Below, piece after piece: positions 40,409 through 54,070 of a DNA stretch of 64,000 nt (the first letter of the stretch is position 1; every line of letters begins with the position of its first letter). The notes below the pieces were generated by a model, which saw only the letters and a program-made list of their open reading frames with translations, was not told the origin of the DNA and did no database searches. Source of the DNA: Eutrigla gurnardus (Eukaryota > Chordata > Actinopteri > Perciformes > Triglidae); contig OY741282.1 of assembly GCA_963514095.1 (NCBI GenBank), positions 15,412,921 through 15,476,920 on the forward strand, given 5' to 3'. A program made the translations under genes and the position numbers.

Positions 40409-41690
40409 TTTCTCACAGCTTTCCATTACATATACGGCAAATGTTTACTCAGTGTTTACATCCCTCACTCTCTTTCTCTCCGTCTCCCTTGTTTTTTCCC
40501 TCATCCTTCTGTTCTCTCTCTGTCATGTTTTCCACCAATAATGGAGCAACAGTCGGCCGTGGTTCGACTATCATCGTCACTGTCAGCACTCGCAGCGTTT
40601 TATGTTCAGGTGTGGAAATTCCATGTCCACACACTGAGAACTGCTTGTGATCGGCTGCTCGGGCCCATCAGGCAAAAACACACTGGAAGTAGGTGATATA
40701 CAATTCGAAAAAATAAATAATTAAATTCATTTCAGCTTATGTGCCTTTCAATTTACAGCTTGATGAGATTTTCTTGGCCTCTTGGGGGGGTCCCACTTGA
40801 ATTTCTTTATCTCTGTCCCCCCGTCTTTTTATTGTATATATTTTTATCAATGTTCTCACATAAACTCTTCTCCCTCCCCTGCTCACCACTCACAAGGGAA
40901 CTGTGGGATTTTTTTTCTCTCTCTCTCTCTCCACTCCCACAGATAGCGACGGGAGGCCGGGAGACATTAACACATCGACTGCTTAGCTGTAAAGAAGACA
41001 CAGAACATCATTCAGTATGTCGAAATGAGTCACTGTTTAGGAGAGGGGGGGGGGGGTTGTTTTTAGTTTGGATTGTCTAAAATATGTGGTGTTCCTTATT
41101 GATTGAAGCAACACCTCGGTTTTAAACAGCCACTCTATTGATCCCGGCAAAGGCCTTTTTGTTTGCTTTCAACAATGCCACACAGGAGATCAATGAGAAT
41201 ATCCTGTTCCGTGTTCTTCTCTAAATCCCAATCTAAAGACATTTCAATAAAAAAAATAAAAAAATGTCAACCTGATGATAGGGGCTAGAGGGAAAATTCA
41301 GTAGGTGTATCCACCCAGCTGGACGTACTGAGTCGCCATGCTGTTAGAATGGCTTAAAAGACAGAATCTGGCTCAGGGCTAAACTGGTTTGACTCCTATT
41401 TTTAAGGACACGGAGTACTTTGTGTCGATCTGCAATTACACATCTGACTGTACACCTGTTCAGCTTCCACATCCAAGTCAGTGCATCAAATACAATTAAT
41501 GGTTGGATTTGCCAAAATGTCCTCATTATTTTTCAAGCAAAAGAAGTGTGATTAAAAGTCAGTAGTGGATACTGAGCTTCAGCTTAATGATCTAAACTAA
41601 GCCAGAGAGTTTGGGCTGGTCATGACTCACACCTCAAATCCATTGGTCATATTAACACGATGCCAGAATCTGCTTATAATCACCTTAGAA
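39865..41690. other. Intergenic stretch with a short (GT)n array
   Basis: (GT)n at about 40375-40402, pyrimidine-rich sequence at 40460-40530, a CT run at 40918-40931 and a G-run at 41045-41056. Open frames around these are low-complexity artefacts. Confidence 0.5.
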
Positions 41691-41694
41691 TGTA

Positions 41695-42110
41695 ACAAGC
41701 ATTGAAACTAACTATTGGTTAGGTTTATGCAACCAATTTGGTTGGTAGTTTGTTGGTAACTTTGTTCGGTAACTTATACGTAAGTTAAGTACTTTATGTC
41801 ATGTAAGTTAAGGTTGTTATACTTATATGTAAGTTAATAAGATACATAAGTTAACTTAAGCAAGCAAGTTAAAATAAGTCAACTTTCTGTCTTTTGGTTT
41901 CAAACGAGAGCGGTCTCCTGGGTGAAAGTCCTGTGTTTGTTCCGACCCATGAATCCACTCCAACCTCCACCCTATGCAGACTTTTTCACTCTTAAAGCTA
42001 CCTCGCCTGTCTTCCTCTTTTGCTCCCATTGTAATTACCACAGCCACTAGAGGTCACTGCCAATCGACACGATCTTGAGCCTCTCCGCATGTTCCAGCTC
42101 GCCGATACAT
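41695..42110. repeat. Dispersed fish repeat, copy 2, with TAAGTTAA-rich lead-in
   Basis: It starts with a GGTTAGGTTTATGCAACC word, runs through degenerate GTAAGTTAA repeats (41755-41880), then GTCTCCTGGGTGAAAGTCCT, CACTCCAACCTCCACCC, GCAGACTTTTTCACTCTTA and CCACTAGAGGTCACTGCCAA. This order is that of a repeat I know from percomorph genomes. The CCACTAGAGGTCAC word (42044) is close to a CTCF core. Confidence 0.65.
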
Positions 42111-42114
42111 GAAA

Positions 42115-44535
42115 ACGACCTACTGAGCCAATTAGGAGGCCAATCTCTGAACCATCAGTTATCAGTCTGGTGACGGATAAGCCTCTGGCTGGGCAAGAGA
42201 CTGTATTTCTGGCAACTTGAGAAGCAAGACTGGAGTTGAGAGAAACAAGTAAGACTGGATTGTTTCACAAGGAGGAGGTTTACAAGCTAATTTGGATGAA
42301 AATTTTGAATAGAACATTTTCTTTAACGCTGTGAATAGATAATAGATTAATTAGAAGGTTGGGTTATACAATCTATGCTCCCAATGACAGCTGTTAATGA
42401 GCATTTGGATATTCCCTGTTCCCTAAACAGAAAAATAGCACACATTCTCAATCAGGAGAACAGGCATTTCCATATCACCGTTCTAACAGCGGCCTGGAAA
42501 TGACAGTTTGTTATCTGGGCGGCTCAACACAACGGTAGTTATGGTATCCTGTGAACCATGCTCACCAGACAAACATGTTCTCACACACGCACAAACACAC
42601 ACACTCTCTCTTCACATGTCTGTGCTGTTGAGAAGCGCATGCACTGAGGCAGAAAATTGGCAGGAATCTGAGGGGTTTGTTCTGATATGATCTATGAGAT
42701 GAAGCAGTGAAGCTTGTCACTCCATATAATCTAACATGACAGCACTGTTTTCTAGCCATCGCTTATCCATTAATCATACGAAAACACTGTCACACAAACA
42801 CACACCGTGATACACGCAAACATACACTTCCCCATGAACACACGTGAAGTTACTCAAGTGCCACAGCAACTAAACTTTTGCAATTAACTGCCACAACTGT
42901 AGCTCTACCTGAAAAATGTATATCCTATAATTAATCTTAATTATGGTGTAATTAAGCTGACCTCTTAATGAGTCATGATTGTCACATACAATCTCTCAAA
43001 GGCCTGTATCTCTGTGAGTAAAGAGCACACCAGCTGGTGTCACAGCGTTGTGTTCACAGCTCAAATGTTAAATATACCTTAGTTTAGTAGAAAGTATTGC
43101 ATAATTAACCCAAATTCTTCTGCCAGCAAAACCTCAAAGCTACACTGAGTTAGGCAAAGATCTAATTTCCCGTTCCCAATGGGCATTTGTATGCTAAAGA
43201 GAGTCACAAGTGTGCTCAGCCTGAATGGAAGTCATATTTCAAAGGTGGCACGGCTGCATGCAGACTCGCACAAAAAAAAAAAAGACCCAGATTAACTCCG
43301 GGCGGTGGGAACTGAGGCAAAGACGTGTCCCTGTGAATCAGCTTGAGCAATAAATGGGAATTTATCCCGAGCTGTACGACTCCACTTCATGAAATTTGAA
43401 GCGATAAAATGGGAAGAAGGGAGGTAGAAGTAGACTTAAACGGCTCCCGCAAACGGACCAGCACGGGCCACGTTCTGCAGATTGATGGCTGTTTGCATCA
43501 CTCGTCAAACGGATGGAAATCTGCTCCATGAGCTCCTGTCTGGGTAACGGTGCACTATTGACATCACAGCCGCAGCTTAGAATATCCGTCATCTCAGTTT
43601 CTCCTTGGAGGTTGTTGGCCCTCGGATTTCTCTGAAAAGGTGAGACAGGAAGTCAGACTTTGTCCTCAAAAGTAGAAACAAGAGGGGTGAAGGTAACATT
43701 TAATGCCAATATGAACGGTGACCTACTGAGTATTGATGACATTCATCTCAAATGCAGATTCTTTTAAAAAGTAGGGAGTTTGCTGCTGGTGTTACAGTGA
43801 AGAGCCTTATCTTTTTTTTAAATCAGGATTCATAATTATAGTCTAAAAGGAAAAAATCTATATTTGCCTGGCGGTCAAATGGGAAATGGGGGAAGGATGT
43901 GGACAGTTTGACGTTTACTCTGAAATAAGATTACAGCTTCACCTTCAAAGGCTTTTTTTTCTGCACCAGCTCAAAATGTTTTTTTTTTTTAAAATGCAGG
44001 CTTGATAAGGATGCTGCATTTCCATAGAGCCGCATACCTTTTTCAAGTACGTTGGTTTTTGGCAACGCCACTGCTCAACAGAAGAAAGCAGCCGGATATA
44101 AATGAGCCCTCAGCTTCATAAAATCACGGGCTGTGAGCTGACTCCCGTGAAACCTCCATTTAGCGTAAAGGACATTCAAAGATACCAGCAGAAATACAGA
44201 AATATATGGCTTCCTTCTGCCCCTGTGGGGAAAGGCTCGGGGGCAATCGGAACAAAAACCAGTCATTTTCATAATAGCTTTAATCACATGGAAGAGCACA
44301 AAACAGTAACTCAACTTACTGATCAGCACAACATCATCCAAATGTCAGTTCATCTTCTCATATGAGCTAACAGTATCTTACAGTATGACCTTCCACTCCG
44401 TTCTGGGAAGGGAAACTATTGTGGATGTGTGTGCCTTTAAATCTCTTCTCGCATGAGTCAAGTCACATTAAAATGTGATAATACAGAATAATACAATATG
44501 CTTTAATGATATACATATTTAAAGGAGCCCTTCTG
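42115..44535. other. Intergenic stretch, no gene recognised
   Basis: Only short runs of CA (around 42575-42605) and A or T are seen. No exon-like sequence recognised. Confidence 0.5.
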
Positions 44536-44539
44536 TATG

Positions 44540-44765
44540 ATAAGTACTTTAACTTTTGATGCATGTTCACAATACTACACGCATCTGGGACTAATTTAGC
44601 CTGTGGTATTTCTACTTCTTAAAGTTACGAAGAGGAACTCTAATTTTGTCTTGATTTTGTGGTCCAACTGCACATCAAAGGCAGCAGGGAAGCGTGTATC
44701 ACAGTAATTGCAAGTAAAGGATAGGTACTAGGTAAAGTTATGTACTTCTACTATGCCACTAATGA
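44540..44765. repeat. Possible inverted copy of the 32.6-kb repeat family
   Basis: GATAAGTACTTTAACTTTTG and GTACTTCTACTATGCCAC resemble the reverse complement of the AGTAAAAGTAC-type family at 32585-32900. The match is short and divergent. Confidence 0.3.
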
Positions 44766-44769
44766 ATTA

Positions 44770-45640
44770 TGAATACAGAAGTTTGGCTTAAAAATGTGGC
44801 AGATGTAAGTCCTTTAGCCTCATTATCTGTCGTATTGAATCTGTTTATCCCATCAATCATAAGCCACCAACGTACAGGACTGCATCCCTCAAACTCCCAC
44901 CTCGGCAAACCTCCAGACTGGCAGGCCGAGCCCCGTGGACTACTTTATGTATTCCAGTGTTGACTGGAGTGCTCACAATGGCTACGTGAGCTTACAAGGT
45001 TAGAGGAGTGTGAGACTGCATAAAGTAGGCGAATGTGACAGGCTTTCCAACACAATTCTTCCGTTGGCAACAGCGATCCATAATATGCGACGGAGCAGCA
45101 AACAGGTGCACAGTCACCCTGGAGACAACATTAGCATATCTTATTATGCATTGATGCAATAATCACCATTATGCCAGAGAGGAAATATGGAGAAATGCGT
45201 ACCTGTTGTGTTGATCTATGAGTGTGACATCGCTGGCATTATATACGATTTTTTTTTTTTTTGCCACTGCTGTGAAACTGGAAATCAGCTGATGAAAGCG
45301 ATTTTTTTTTTTCCAGCAGAGTTGCAACTTTTCAAACTTACTTGGCGTACAATTCGATCTGGATGGTCTTATCAGTTATTACAGTCTGACCTGCAAAATG
45401 CGGTCGCATGCAGATAGAGTCCTGTGTGTCAACCTTATCTCTTTATGTGGAGCCCTAGAAGTGAGTATCTGTCTGGAAGGCTTCAGCCTCCATTTCCACC
45501 GCCACTTCTTCTGCACTGGTGGAGGCTTTCTGGACATTTGGATTTGAGATGACAGAAACGGTCTGTTCAATAACTGGAAATACCCAGCAATCTGTCCGGT
45601 TTTCAACAGCTCACAGAAGTCCAATAAATCACAGTCTGCT
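44770..45640. other. Intergenic stretch, no gene recognised
   Basis: Two T-runs (near 45250 and 45303) inside one short open frame. Nothing else recognised. Confidence 0.45.
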
Positions 45641-45642
45641 AC

Positions 45643-45755
<113 letters not shown>

Positions 45756-45759
45756 GCTC

Positions 45760-47840
45760 AGAATACTGCAGTTAGTGACATAAAAAAGAAAAAAGTGACG
45801 GCTCAGATCTCAGAATTCAGTCCTTGCTATAATTTCATTCGCTTCGTCCTCTCTGAACATCTTCCAACTTTTTCAACTTGACTTTGTATGCAATAGCAAC
45901 ACCTGTGAAAATGTGCGTTGTGTTATATCAAGGTGTAAAAGGGGCTTACAGCATTATGATATGAGCTCTATGTGTCTCATAAGTTCTTGCAGCAATTGTT
46001 GGTTTGATTCCACCGAGATTCGCCGTTGATTTGAACAATATCTATTTTTTAAGAATACATCTGAGTTGGATCCACAAGAGACTCCTCGTTCCAGTCATTT
46101 TCAATGAATGCAATTCTACCTCGAATAAAAGAGAATGCAGCTTCGACAAAGCCTGATAAGCCCTGGTTGAATCAGTGATGTCAAGTTTCAACAAAGTTCT
46201 TTCACTACGATGAAATGGCTTCTACAGGGACCGATATCATCATGCATGAATGCAATTGAGCTCAGCTTTCCAGTCGTTTCCAATGTATGCAACGCCAAAA
46301 CTGTTTAGGGACCCCCGGTATTCAGAAATATGCAAATAAACACAATTTTAGAATAGCAGAAAATAACATATTCACACTGCATGCATTAAGATCCATTCTT
46401 TTTACCCACTTGCATGGGATTAGCATAAAGTTTAAATAGGTTTGGGTCAGTTTCCAACTTCCTGTCCATCCTCTGTTCCACAAAGATACGATTGATTTTA
46501 CTTCACTTTTGGGGTTTGGGAAATATGGCTTCTCATTGTGGTGCTGGGTGTACTTTTGGGGGACGTTTCTGCAGACAATGTCAGAGCTCACTAGTGCATA
46601 AAGAGTTACAAAGCTCCAGACTTGATAAGAAAAATGCATGCAAAATTCCCCAGATCCTCAAATAAGAAGAAAATATTTAAACATGGATCACGCAACACAC
46701 AATTTTAAGTCCATATTGAAGGTGACACCTATTTGTGTGTGTGTTTGTGTGCAGGTGTCTCTGCTGTGAACCACCCTATTTCATTATAAATTGCTTGGCA
46801 CCTTTAAGTCACTAGGGAGGCGAGGGCTGTCTTCTTATCGATTTCTCTTCAGCTCGCTGTGTCACCTTAAGAACCTCGGGCCGCGCGCCTCGGCCGGCCA
46901 AAGGGTTCAACGTTGGGTCAATAAAAGAAAGAACCTTCTCCATGTATTTAATCCAGCGATTTAAAGGCTGAGGATTTTGAGATTTGATTTTTGATCTCAA
47001 AAGAAATGTTCAAATAAAGGAGGAGGGCGCAAGTTCAGCTTCGACCGGAGGGCTGCTCCACATCAAAGCTGGCTGAAGACGTATATGCCAGCGGATGCCA
47101 GAAGGGTTTTTTTTTGTTTGTCGTGATTGCATCATCAGTACTCACTACCTTCACGTGTAGGGTGACCCTTCTGGTAAGATTGCACTGCTTTTTCCCTCTT
47201 CGTCCCGCAATGTAGGCAATGTTCCACATTTTGATTGGTTACATTTTCTCCCAGAAAACACACTTTTCGAAGACTTTAGAATGTTATGTGTCGCAGCATT
47301 AGCGGACTAATTGGTCTAACATTGCTGCTGTTGGGTTTATATTGTAGTTAGTTGAAAGTCTGATGCGTCGTTTAAGGGCGACTTGCGCGTTCACGGCGAC
47401 AACCGTGACAGAATGTCAGTATTTGGCATTTAATGTCAAAATTTCAGACTACCTCTTGGCCCTCACGTTGTCCCACAGGCTTGTGTCAATCTGGTCACCC
47501 TATTCTCGTGTCCCCCCCAAAGCCCTGGTGGGATGAAGCTCTGGAGGACAGGATGCCAGGATTAGACAGGACACACCAGCAGGGAGGTACTGGCAGGCCA
47601 GGGAGGCCGTCGCTGCAGTGTTTGCGGCTTTCCGGTTACATAATGTTGAATAAAAACCTCAAGCTCACAAGCTACAGGAAATTTCTAATTCTCCCCTTTA
47701 AGATCTCAAGTGTTTCACGCAATTTGAACAAGTTTGGGCTAGTTATTTTCTAATCAAGCCTTCATTTCCAGCTATTAGCAGATTTCTGGAGAGTTAAGAG
47801 GCTGCAGATATGCTTGTCAGGATCTATCCTCTTGAGTGAT
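45760..47840. other. Intergenic stretch with an internal near-repeat and a GC patch
   Basis: TTCCAGTCATTTTCAATGAA (46089) and TTCCAGTCGTTTCCAATGTA (46268) are near-identical and 179 bases apart. Bases 46876-46900 are almost pure G+C with four CpGs. No gene recognised. Confidence 0.45.
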
Positions 47841-47842
47841 AC

Positions 47843-47904
<62 letters not shown>

Positions 47905-47915
47905 TGTGTGTGTGC
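47843..47915. repeat. (GT)n microsatellite
   Basis: About 36 units with one GA interruption near the right end. Confidence 0.98.
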
Positions 47916-48798
47916 AGGGGGCTGTGACTGTACATGTGCATGTGTGGGAATACTGCATAATCCTTCAATGAATGTTTGTGCAGCCGACTGACATCTTTCC
48001 CCAGCGCTGCGATAATGGCCTCTGCTTGTTTCCCTCCCTGCGTGACCCCTCGTCTGTCTCACCCCGCTCAGAGGCTGGTGGTTATGGGGAACAGCGTTGG
48101 TTTCCCATTTTGATTTGTTCAGGGGAAAGGCAGAACGGCGTCTGGGCAAACGAACACCAGCGCAGTTTACAAAGTAGGATTGGAAAAGAGTCAAATCAAG
48201 CGCCCTCTACGGGCAGGAGTATCACGTGGCATCACGGTGGGCTTGTATGTGGGTTGTGTAGATTAAAGAGGGATTCCACTCTGACTGCACATGTGGGGAT
48301 TCATAACACTTTATCAAATCTGAACCCAGTATTGAATCTGCTCATCAAATCCGAATCCTTTCCATGCATGAAGATGTTGACGTGAAAGTTGAGTCATTAG
48401 TAAAAGATGAATGTCGTAGTGTGTACTGGCACCTTGGGGGGTTAAAGTCTGACTCAGTTACATTCATTTGCGTGTTCACACGCTCCCTGGAAGCGCATTC
48501 ACCGGAGTTAACCTTTTCTTCCTTTGCCGTCTTTATTTGGATTCTGCTGAACTTTTCTCTCACTCAGAAGACTACAGGCAAATTAAATTATTAACACGTT
48601 CAATGTCTTGCCACTCAACAGGGCTAGTTCCTCTGAAGAGAGCAAAGAGTCTCGCTGGCTTAAATCCCACTTTACGCAACCTCCCATGTTGAATATTACA
48701 GGTGCAATGTTTAGCCTCTTTATCGAATATGAAGTTTTGAGTCTTCAATCTGTTTCTGCTCCCTGAAGCCTCCGATATGCAAGAACACAAGCAAAGCA
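47916..48798. other. Intergenic stretch, no gene recognised
   Basis: A plus-strand open frame of 137 aa (47972-48385) is among the longest in the window but has no recognisable domain. The reverse CTCF-like GCGCCCTCTACGGG lies within it at 48200-48213. Confidence 0.45.
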
Positions 48799-48806
48799 GG
48801 AATAAA

Positions 48807-49103
48807 CTAGGCTGGGTGAACCCTGCCTGAACTTCCGGGAAATTTGGATTTCGCTCGGCAGTTTAGGCTGGACACCCTCAGGCTTACTTTCGCTGTTACA
48901 TTGCCAGAATCTTTGGCTCCAATCAGAAACGGCCATTCTCTCCTGGCACGCTCTGATTGGTTGTAGGACTATCCAATTGCGTACGGAGTCATTTGAACGA
49001 TGCCCATTGATCCCGCCTCTTGAGCAGTAGAAACAAAGCGCAGCTTCCCCAGACTAATGTTCAATCTTAAAAGATTGACCTTAGTATGGTGAAAACCAGA
49101 CTA
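48807..49103. mobile_element. Non-autonomous hAT-type element (297 bp) with intact target duplication
   Basis: Identical 8-bp duplications GGAATAAA flank it at 48799-48806 and 49104-49111. The left end CTAGGCTGGGTGAACC and the reversed right end TAGTCTGGTTTTCACC form imperfect terminal inverted repeats. The interior (CTGATTGGTTGTAGG, CCAATTGCGTACGGAG) is known to me from fish repeats. No coding capacity. Confidence 0.85.
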
Positions 49104-49111
49104 GGAATAAA

Positions 49112-52100
49112 CATCACTTTTTCTGAATAAAGATCCACTGTTGGATGTTCAACATCAATTTGCTTTGATTGTTAAAATCATGCTTGGAGGTCAAATATAC
49201 ATAGATCACAGAAATATTTACATAACATTTTTCCTTAGATTATAGCTTCTGCTTTGTCCAACTTTTGTTCTTAGTGCAGATATACAGCATTCTGTGTCAG
49301 GTTTTGGTTGCAAATCAAAATCTTTCTGAAAGAGAATTCCTGGTAAAAAGAAAATTCAAAGGTTTTTCAAATTAAAGGACTCCGCTGTCACCCACATGTG
49401 ATGTTGAATTATAGTTAATTGTTCTTCAGATGCTTTGTGAATTCCATTTTGCCTCACACAGAGTGGTATAATCTCTATTACAGTCTAGACAAATGTATAT
49501 TCAGGTTTATTTCACATTTAGTCAAAAGGAATAAACAACCCAGTCAATGATGAAATTGTACTTTTCTGCAAACCACAAAATATGTTGAATGTACGTTTCC
49601 AGAGCAAACATTCATATGGTTGACCTTTTATCTCATTGTTATACCACGTTACTGTCAATATCTGTTGCTTTGTGTACGTCACTTGCTCTGACTGAATACA
49701 AAAACATTCACAGGAATCTACAAAGCCAAGAATCTTCCTAGTGACTGAAATAAGATACTGAATCCTATCCTATAATCCTATCCCTTCAGCATAATTGTGT
49801 TTACTGTATATTACACAAAGAAAAAAAAACATGCAGTTTTGGTGTTCATAAAACACCTTATCCTGCTCACTATCAAGTTTTATTTCCCTTGTTTTGATTT
49901 TTGTTGCGCCTTAAGGCACATGTTCAATGCACAAATCCCTAAAAACAGACATGAATGAATGCCAAGCTAAGTTAAAGCTTCCCCAATCGAATCCATTGTT
50001 ATGGATTAGAAAGTGGTCAGCAGCCAAGGAGTCATCGTTCAAACTGTGTTTACTCAGTGTTTTAATTTAGAGTAAGGTACATTATTAAATTAGCATCTTC
50101 TACACATTTTCCTCTGCTCGGGTAACAGCTCCAGGCTATTAGCCACGGACAGTAGTGTGGCTCTTTCTGTTAAGTGAGATAGACCGTCCAACTTAGTCCT
50201 CAGTTATTGATTCTTCCAGTAGTTTAAAACTAAAGTTTAAGCTCTCATAAATAAAACAGATCCACGGAGGCTGGTATTTGTATTCCCGTGTTTGCCTCTA
50301 AGGTTTTTGTCCTCTTCCAAAATTGCCTCAGAGGCTAATGTTTTAAAATGTGTATTACGCTTCAACTTGCTGAACATTTCTGTGGCGTATCAAAGTAATG
50401 GCTCCAGTGTGCTCCTCTACATACCAAAAGGAAGTTTGTTTTTTTTTTCATTTGTTCCAAAAGCGACATATTTGGTTGAATAGAATACAAATGAGTACTA
50501 TCAGCTTTATCCTCCTTCCTGCCATTACCACGTATAAAAAGAACACATGTGGGGAGGAATGACAAATTCAGGACCTGCATCTGTACAAGACCTGAGAGGT
50601 GGGCTACAAGTGGGGAAACAATGAGGAATTTCAGCGACCATCCTCCGTCCTCACGTCTTCAGCTGCATTCTTTTTAGGGGATTCGTGAAATACCGCGTCC
50701 TCTGTCTTACGATCCCTTTCTCCCCCAAATTAATTCCCATTGTCCATTTATTTTCTGTTTCTGTCTGCCTTTTCACCACAGGCAAAAATGAATAAAACAT
50801 GGGAGACAGGTGAAAGGATAAGCAGAAATGATTAAACAGACAAGTGATAATGGTGCAGGTAGAAAGGGTGATATGAAAGTGGAATGAATATGATCAACAG
50901 GGTCACTGGGGATCCGGAGCCAAGGATTTAGTGTTCTTTCTATTTCGTTTGAGAAATATTGCACCGCAGAGGACAAATATATACAGCAGCTATTAGCTGT
51001 TGGATATATTAGATTGGTGCAGATTTATCCACATCAGCCAACAAATAATAAGGAATTAGAACAAAAATGTGTATTATTATAATTATTATTATTTAGGGAT
51101 GCACCGATACTGAGTACCGTAATGGAAACTTGAAAACTTATTGATATAATAAATGATATAATCAACATAATGCAGCTTTTCTTGATACAAACAGAGCATT
51201 AATAATGAATTGTGGTGTTAAAATAAAATAACGCATACAGACTGTCTCTGTGATCAGGAGCTTTTAGAGTCCCAAGCCAAAGAGGAAGGGGAGCTAGATA
51301 TGAATTACAATCACAAAGCTACATTACAGCATAATCCTCGCCCAAGGGGTGAAAAGCCGAGAGACGGATGGAAACCAGAATCAGCTCCTCGTCCCTCCCA
51401 GGTCATCATATCACTCTGGGCGTACTTTAGTGCCAAGGTTACTACATGTGACAGCGAGCCAAGACACGAGGCACCTCACCAGACTGCAGACTAGAACCGA
51501 TCCAGCTCGTTTAACATTCCGTAGAAGGATCCGGGAGTGATTCAGAGCCTGGAGACAATTACAGCCTGATGGGGTTTCACAAGGAGGCAGATTCAGTTTC
51601 AATCGGCACCACGTAAGGAAAGTAAACAATTGCAATTGCAGTAATTAGTGTTGGTTAGACTTCAGCGTTGCTACACTTGAAAATAGAATTGTTTTACATC
51701 AGAGGAGACCGCTCACGCCCGCCATCTAGAGTTCAAATCCTCCATCCACTGTTTGGTCCGATCTGCACATCTTTTTTTTACGCCTGTGAGCTACTGATCA
51801 TTGACACGACCTTCATTCAAATCTGTATTTGTCTTCATTGACTGGGGAAGTTGAGAAACGTGTTACACCTCCATTTCCAGTCCTCCCTGCGCCCTTCTTA
51901 GTGCTGACATGGCCCGGGATCAGTGACGCTTACGGGAGTCGATGAGGTTCAGCTGCTGCAAAACCCAACTTGTCAGTGTCAGTCGGTCCTGAATACCAGA
52001 GGAGCTTTGAGCCGCAGTTCGTGGCTTACTGTAATCATTTCCCTCAGCTGAAAACCAGAAACAGTGCTCAAAGCCGCCAGTTTCACCTAAAGCAAACCAA

Positions 52101-52200
52101 AAAGAGGATCAGACACGCTTTATGACTAAGCATACACTGATAGGAGGCTCCGTCTCGTGGACGTGCAGCAGCACCTGTTTGCGGTTGTAAATTATTACAG
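49112..52200. other. Intergenic stretch, no gene recognised
   Basis: AT-leaning sequence without large repeats. Short open frames at 51300-51540 and 51411-51635 overlap each other in three frames and look fortuitous. Confidence 0.5.
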
Positions 52201-52205
52201 TATTT

Positions 52206-52208
<3 letters not shown>

Positions 52209-52245
<37 letters not shown>
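52209..52245. repeat. (GT)n microsatellite
   Basis: About 18 uninterrupted units. Confidence 0.97.
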
Positions 52246-52246
<1 letters not shown>

Positions 52247-52249
52247 CAC

Positions 52250-53560
52250 CGCCGCTCATTTCCTTAATCGTCCTCCTCCAGGTTCTGAGCTTCCGCTATT
52301 CGTCATTCGCAGCCTTATATAACCCATTCTGATAAATTAAAGGATCTATTCATGGTGGAGCTCAGATGTAAGGGAAGTCGTTCTGGAGTGTCGCTTCATC
52401 GGCGCTCTGAAACTAAAATGAAAGCGCCAAAAAAATGTCTGTCCTTTTTTTTTTTTGCTAAAGATTAAATCATGAGCCCTTTACATAAATGGTACCGGCA
52501 GCTTGTTATAAAAGGTAATGAAACTGGGGGAGCCATATTGCCTGAGAGAAAACACTTTGGTAACAAAGCCAAAGGGAGAAAACATGCATTTCTGTGTGCA
52601 TTTATGGGCACTTTCTGCCCCACAAAAACTTGATTTATACATTGGTGGTAAAAGGAGTGGTAACAGCAGTGCTGTATGTCTCAATATGTGATGTCAGATA
52701 TATAAAACTAGTGTTAAAGTACGGCTGTAACTGAAATCATTAAAATTGTCTATTCATGCTGATATGGTTTTGATTTAAGTGATTATTTAATCTATAAAAA
52801 AATACCACAAAATGGTCATTGCAATCAGTGAAAAAGATTGGAGGGAGCAAAATGAAATATAAAGCAGAGAGACAATAACAGTCCCCCATCTCTGTCTGAC
52901 ATCAAGGCTTTTGATATCTGTCCTCCAGCACGTCTGGGAGACTCTGACCAACATAATATTTTACTGATGTATTTATCCGTACACCGCATCACAGGGTAGA
53001 TTTGATCATTTAACTTGAGGCGGGACTCATTTGGTATTCGCATCACGTTCTGATAGAGTGAGTACAGAGACCTTGTGAGGTGGCCTTGATTTTGTAATCT
53101 AGAATCTATGTCTACCTTTAACAGGAAATGAGTGATGACTGGACCTCAGCCTTCCTTGTGCATATTTTTTCTCGGGCTACTGGTTAGTGCAGGAAGTCAT
53201 CTTGTGTCAGAAACTTCATGTGGAATAATTAGAAGTAGGGCCGTGTATTAATTTCCCTTTTGAAGCTGTGAATTGTGAGAAAAGTAGAAAAAGGTAGAGT
53301 CTCAAAGTTGTAGGAAGTACCGGAGCTGGCCTCAAGGAAAGAGGGATTAAATAAACGAGTCACTGTCGTTTTCACTTTTTTTTTTACATGTGTGTTTATA
53401 CAACCTCAGTTCCCCACGTGTCAGTGATTATGTGCCCAGCCGTGCTCACAATTTAATCCACAAAATGCACAATTACAAGAATGACAGAAGTTAATGAACA
53501 GTGCTGCACTGAAGGACTCCCAAGGGTAGATGTGTTAAGCATTAATGACAATCAAAGAGT
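52250..53560. other. Intergenic stretch, no gene recognised
   Basis: Several A or T runs (52446, 53375) and no recognisable gene or repeat. Confidence 0.45.
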
Positions 53561-53567
53561 TTTTTAA

Positions 53568-53591
53568 ATATATATATATATATATATATAT
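53568..53591. repeat. (TA)n microsatellite
   Basis: About 12 TA units. Confidence 0.95.
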
Positions 53592-53649
53592 CCCATCAAG
53601 TGATGCATGTGGGGAGTGTTGTGTGTAGGGCTGTTATATAGATATATGA

Positions 53650-53810
53650 CAACCATTCATATTTACACCTACTGGCAATTAAAAGCAATTAACCTGCATG
53701 TCTTTGGACGGAGGAAACCAGAGTTCCATGCTAACCCACAGGGAGAACATGCAAACTCCACACAATAGGAACCTGAACAAAATTTCAACCCACTATTCCA
53801 TCGTACAGCC
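53650..53810. repeat. Widespread fish dispersed repeat
   Basis: ACCATTCATATTTACACCTA, AATTAACCTGCATGTCTTTG, GACGGAGGAAACCAGAG and AGGGAGAACATGCAAACTCC follow the order of a very abundant teleost repeat that I recognise. Parts of the middle are deleted here. Confidence 0.75.
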
Positions 53811-54070
53811 CCAATTAATTCACATATTTATCAAATCATTTATGCCCACTTAAGAAGCTAATTTGTGACTGTTAACACATTCAACTACAAAATCCCTGCC
53901 AGGTGCGTCTGCACCAACCACTCCTGTAATGTTTATTGAGTGAATGTAAGATGTGTTTTTCCCACATCAGACACGCTCTCAGTTTGATCTATGCAGCTGT
54001 CTGCACCAGCTGCGTGAAGGCTGCGTCTCTCGGGCGTAACCGCGACCTGAAGCGTTTTACACTTCAGGTC

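Noticed and set aside
47972..48385. 137-aa plus-strand open frame
   Set aside because: No domain recognised and no exon signals; probably chance in a GC-richer stretch.
51730..51750. B-box-like AGTTCAAATCC
   Set aside because: No A-box or cloverleaf could be built around it.
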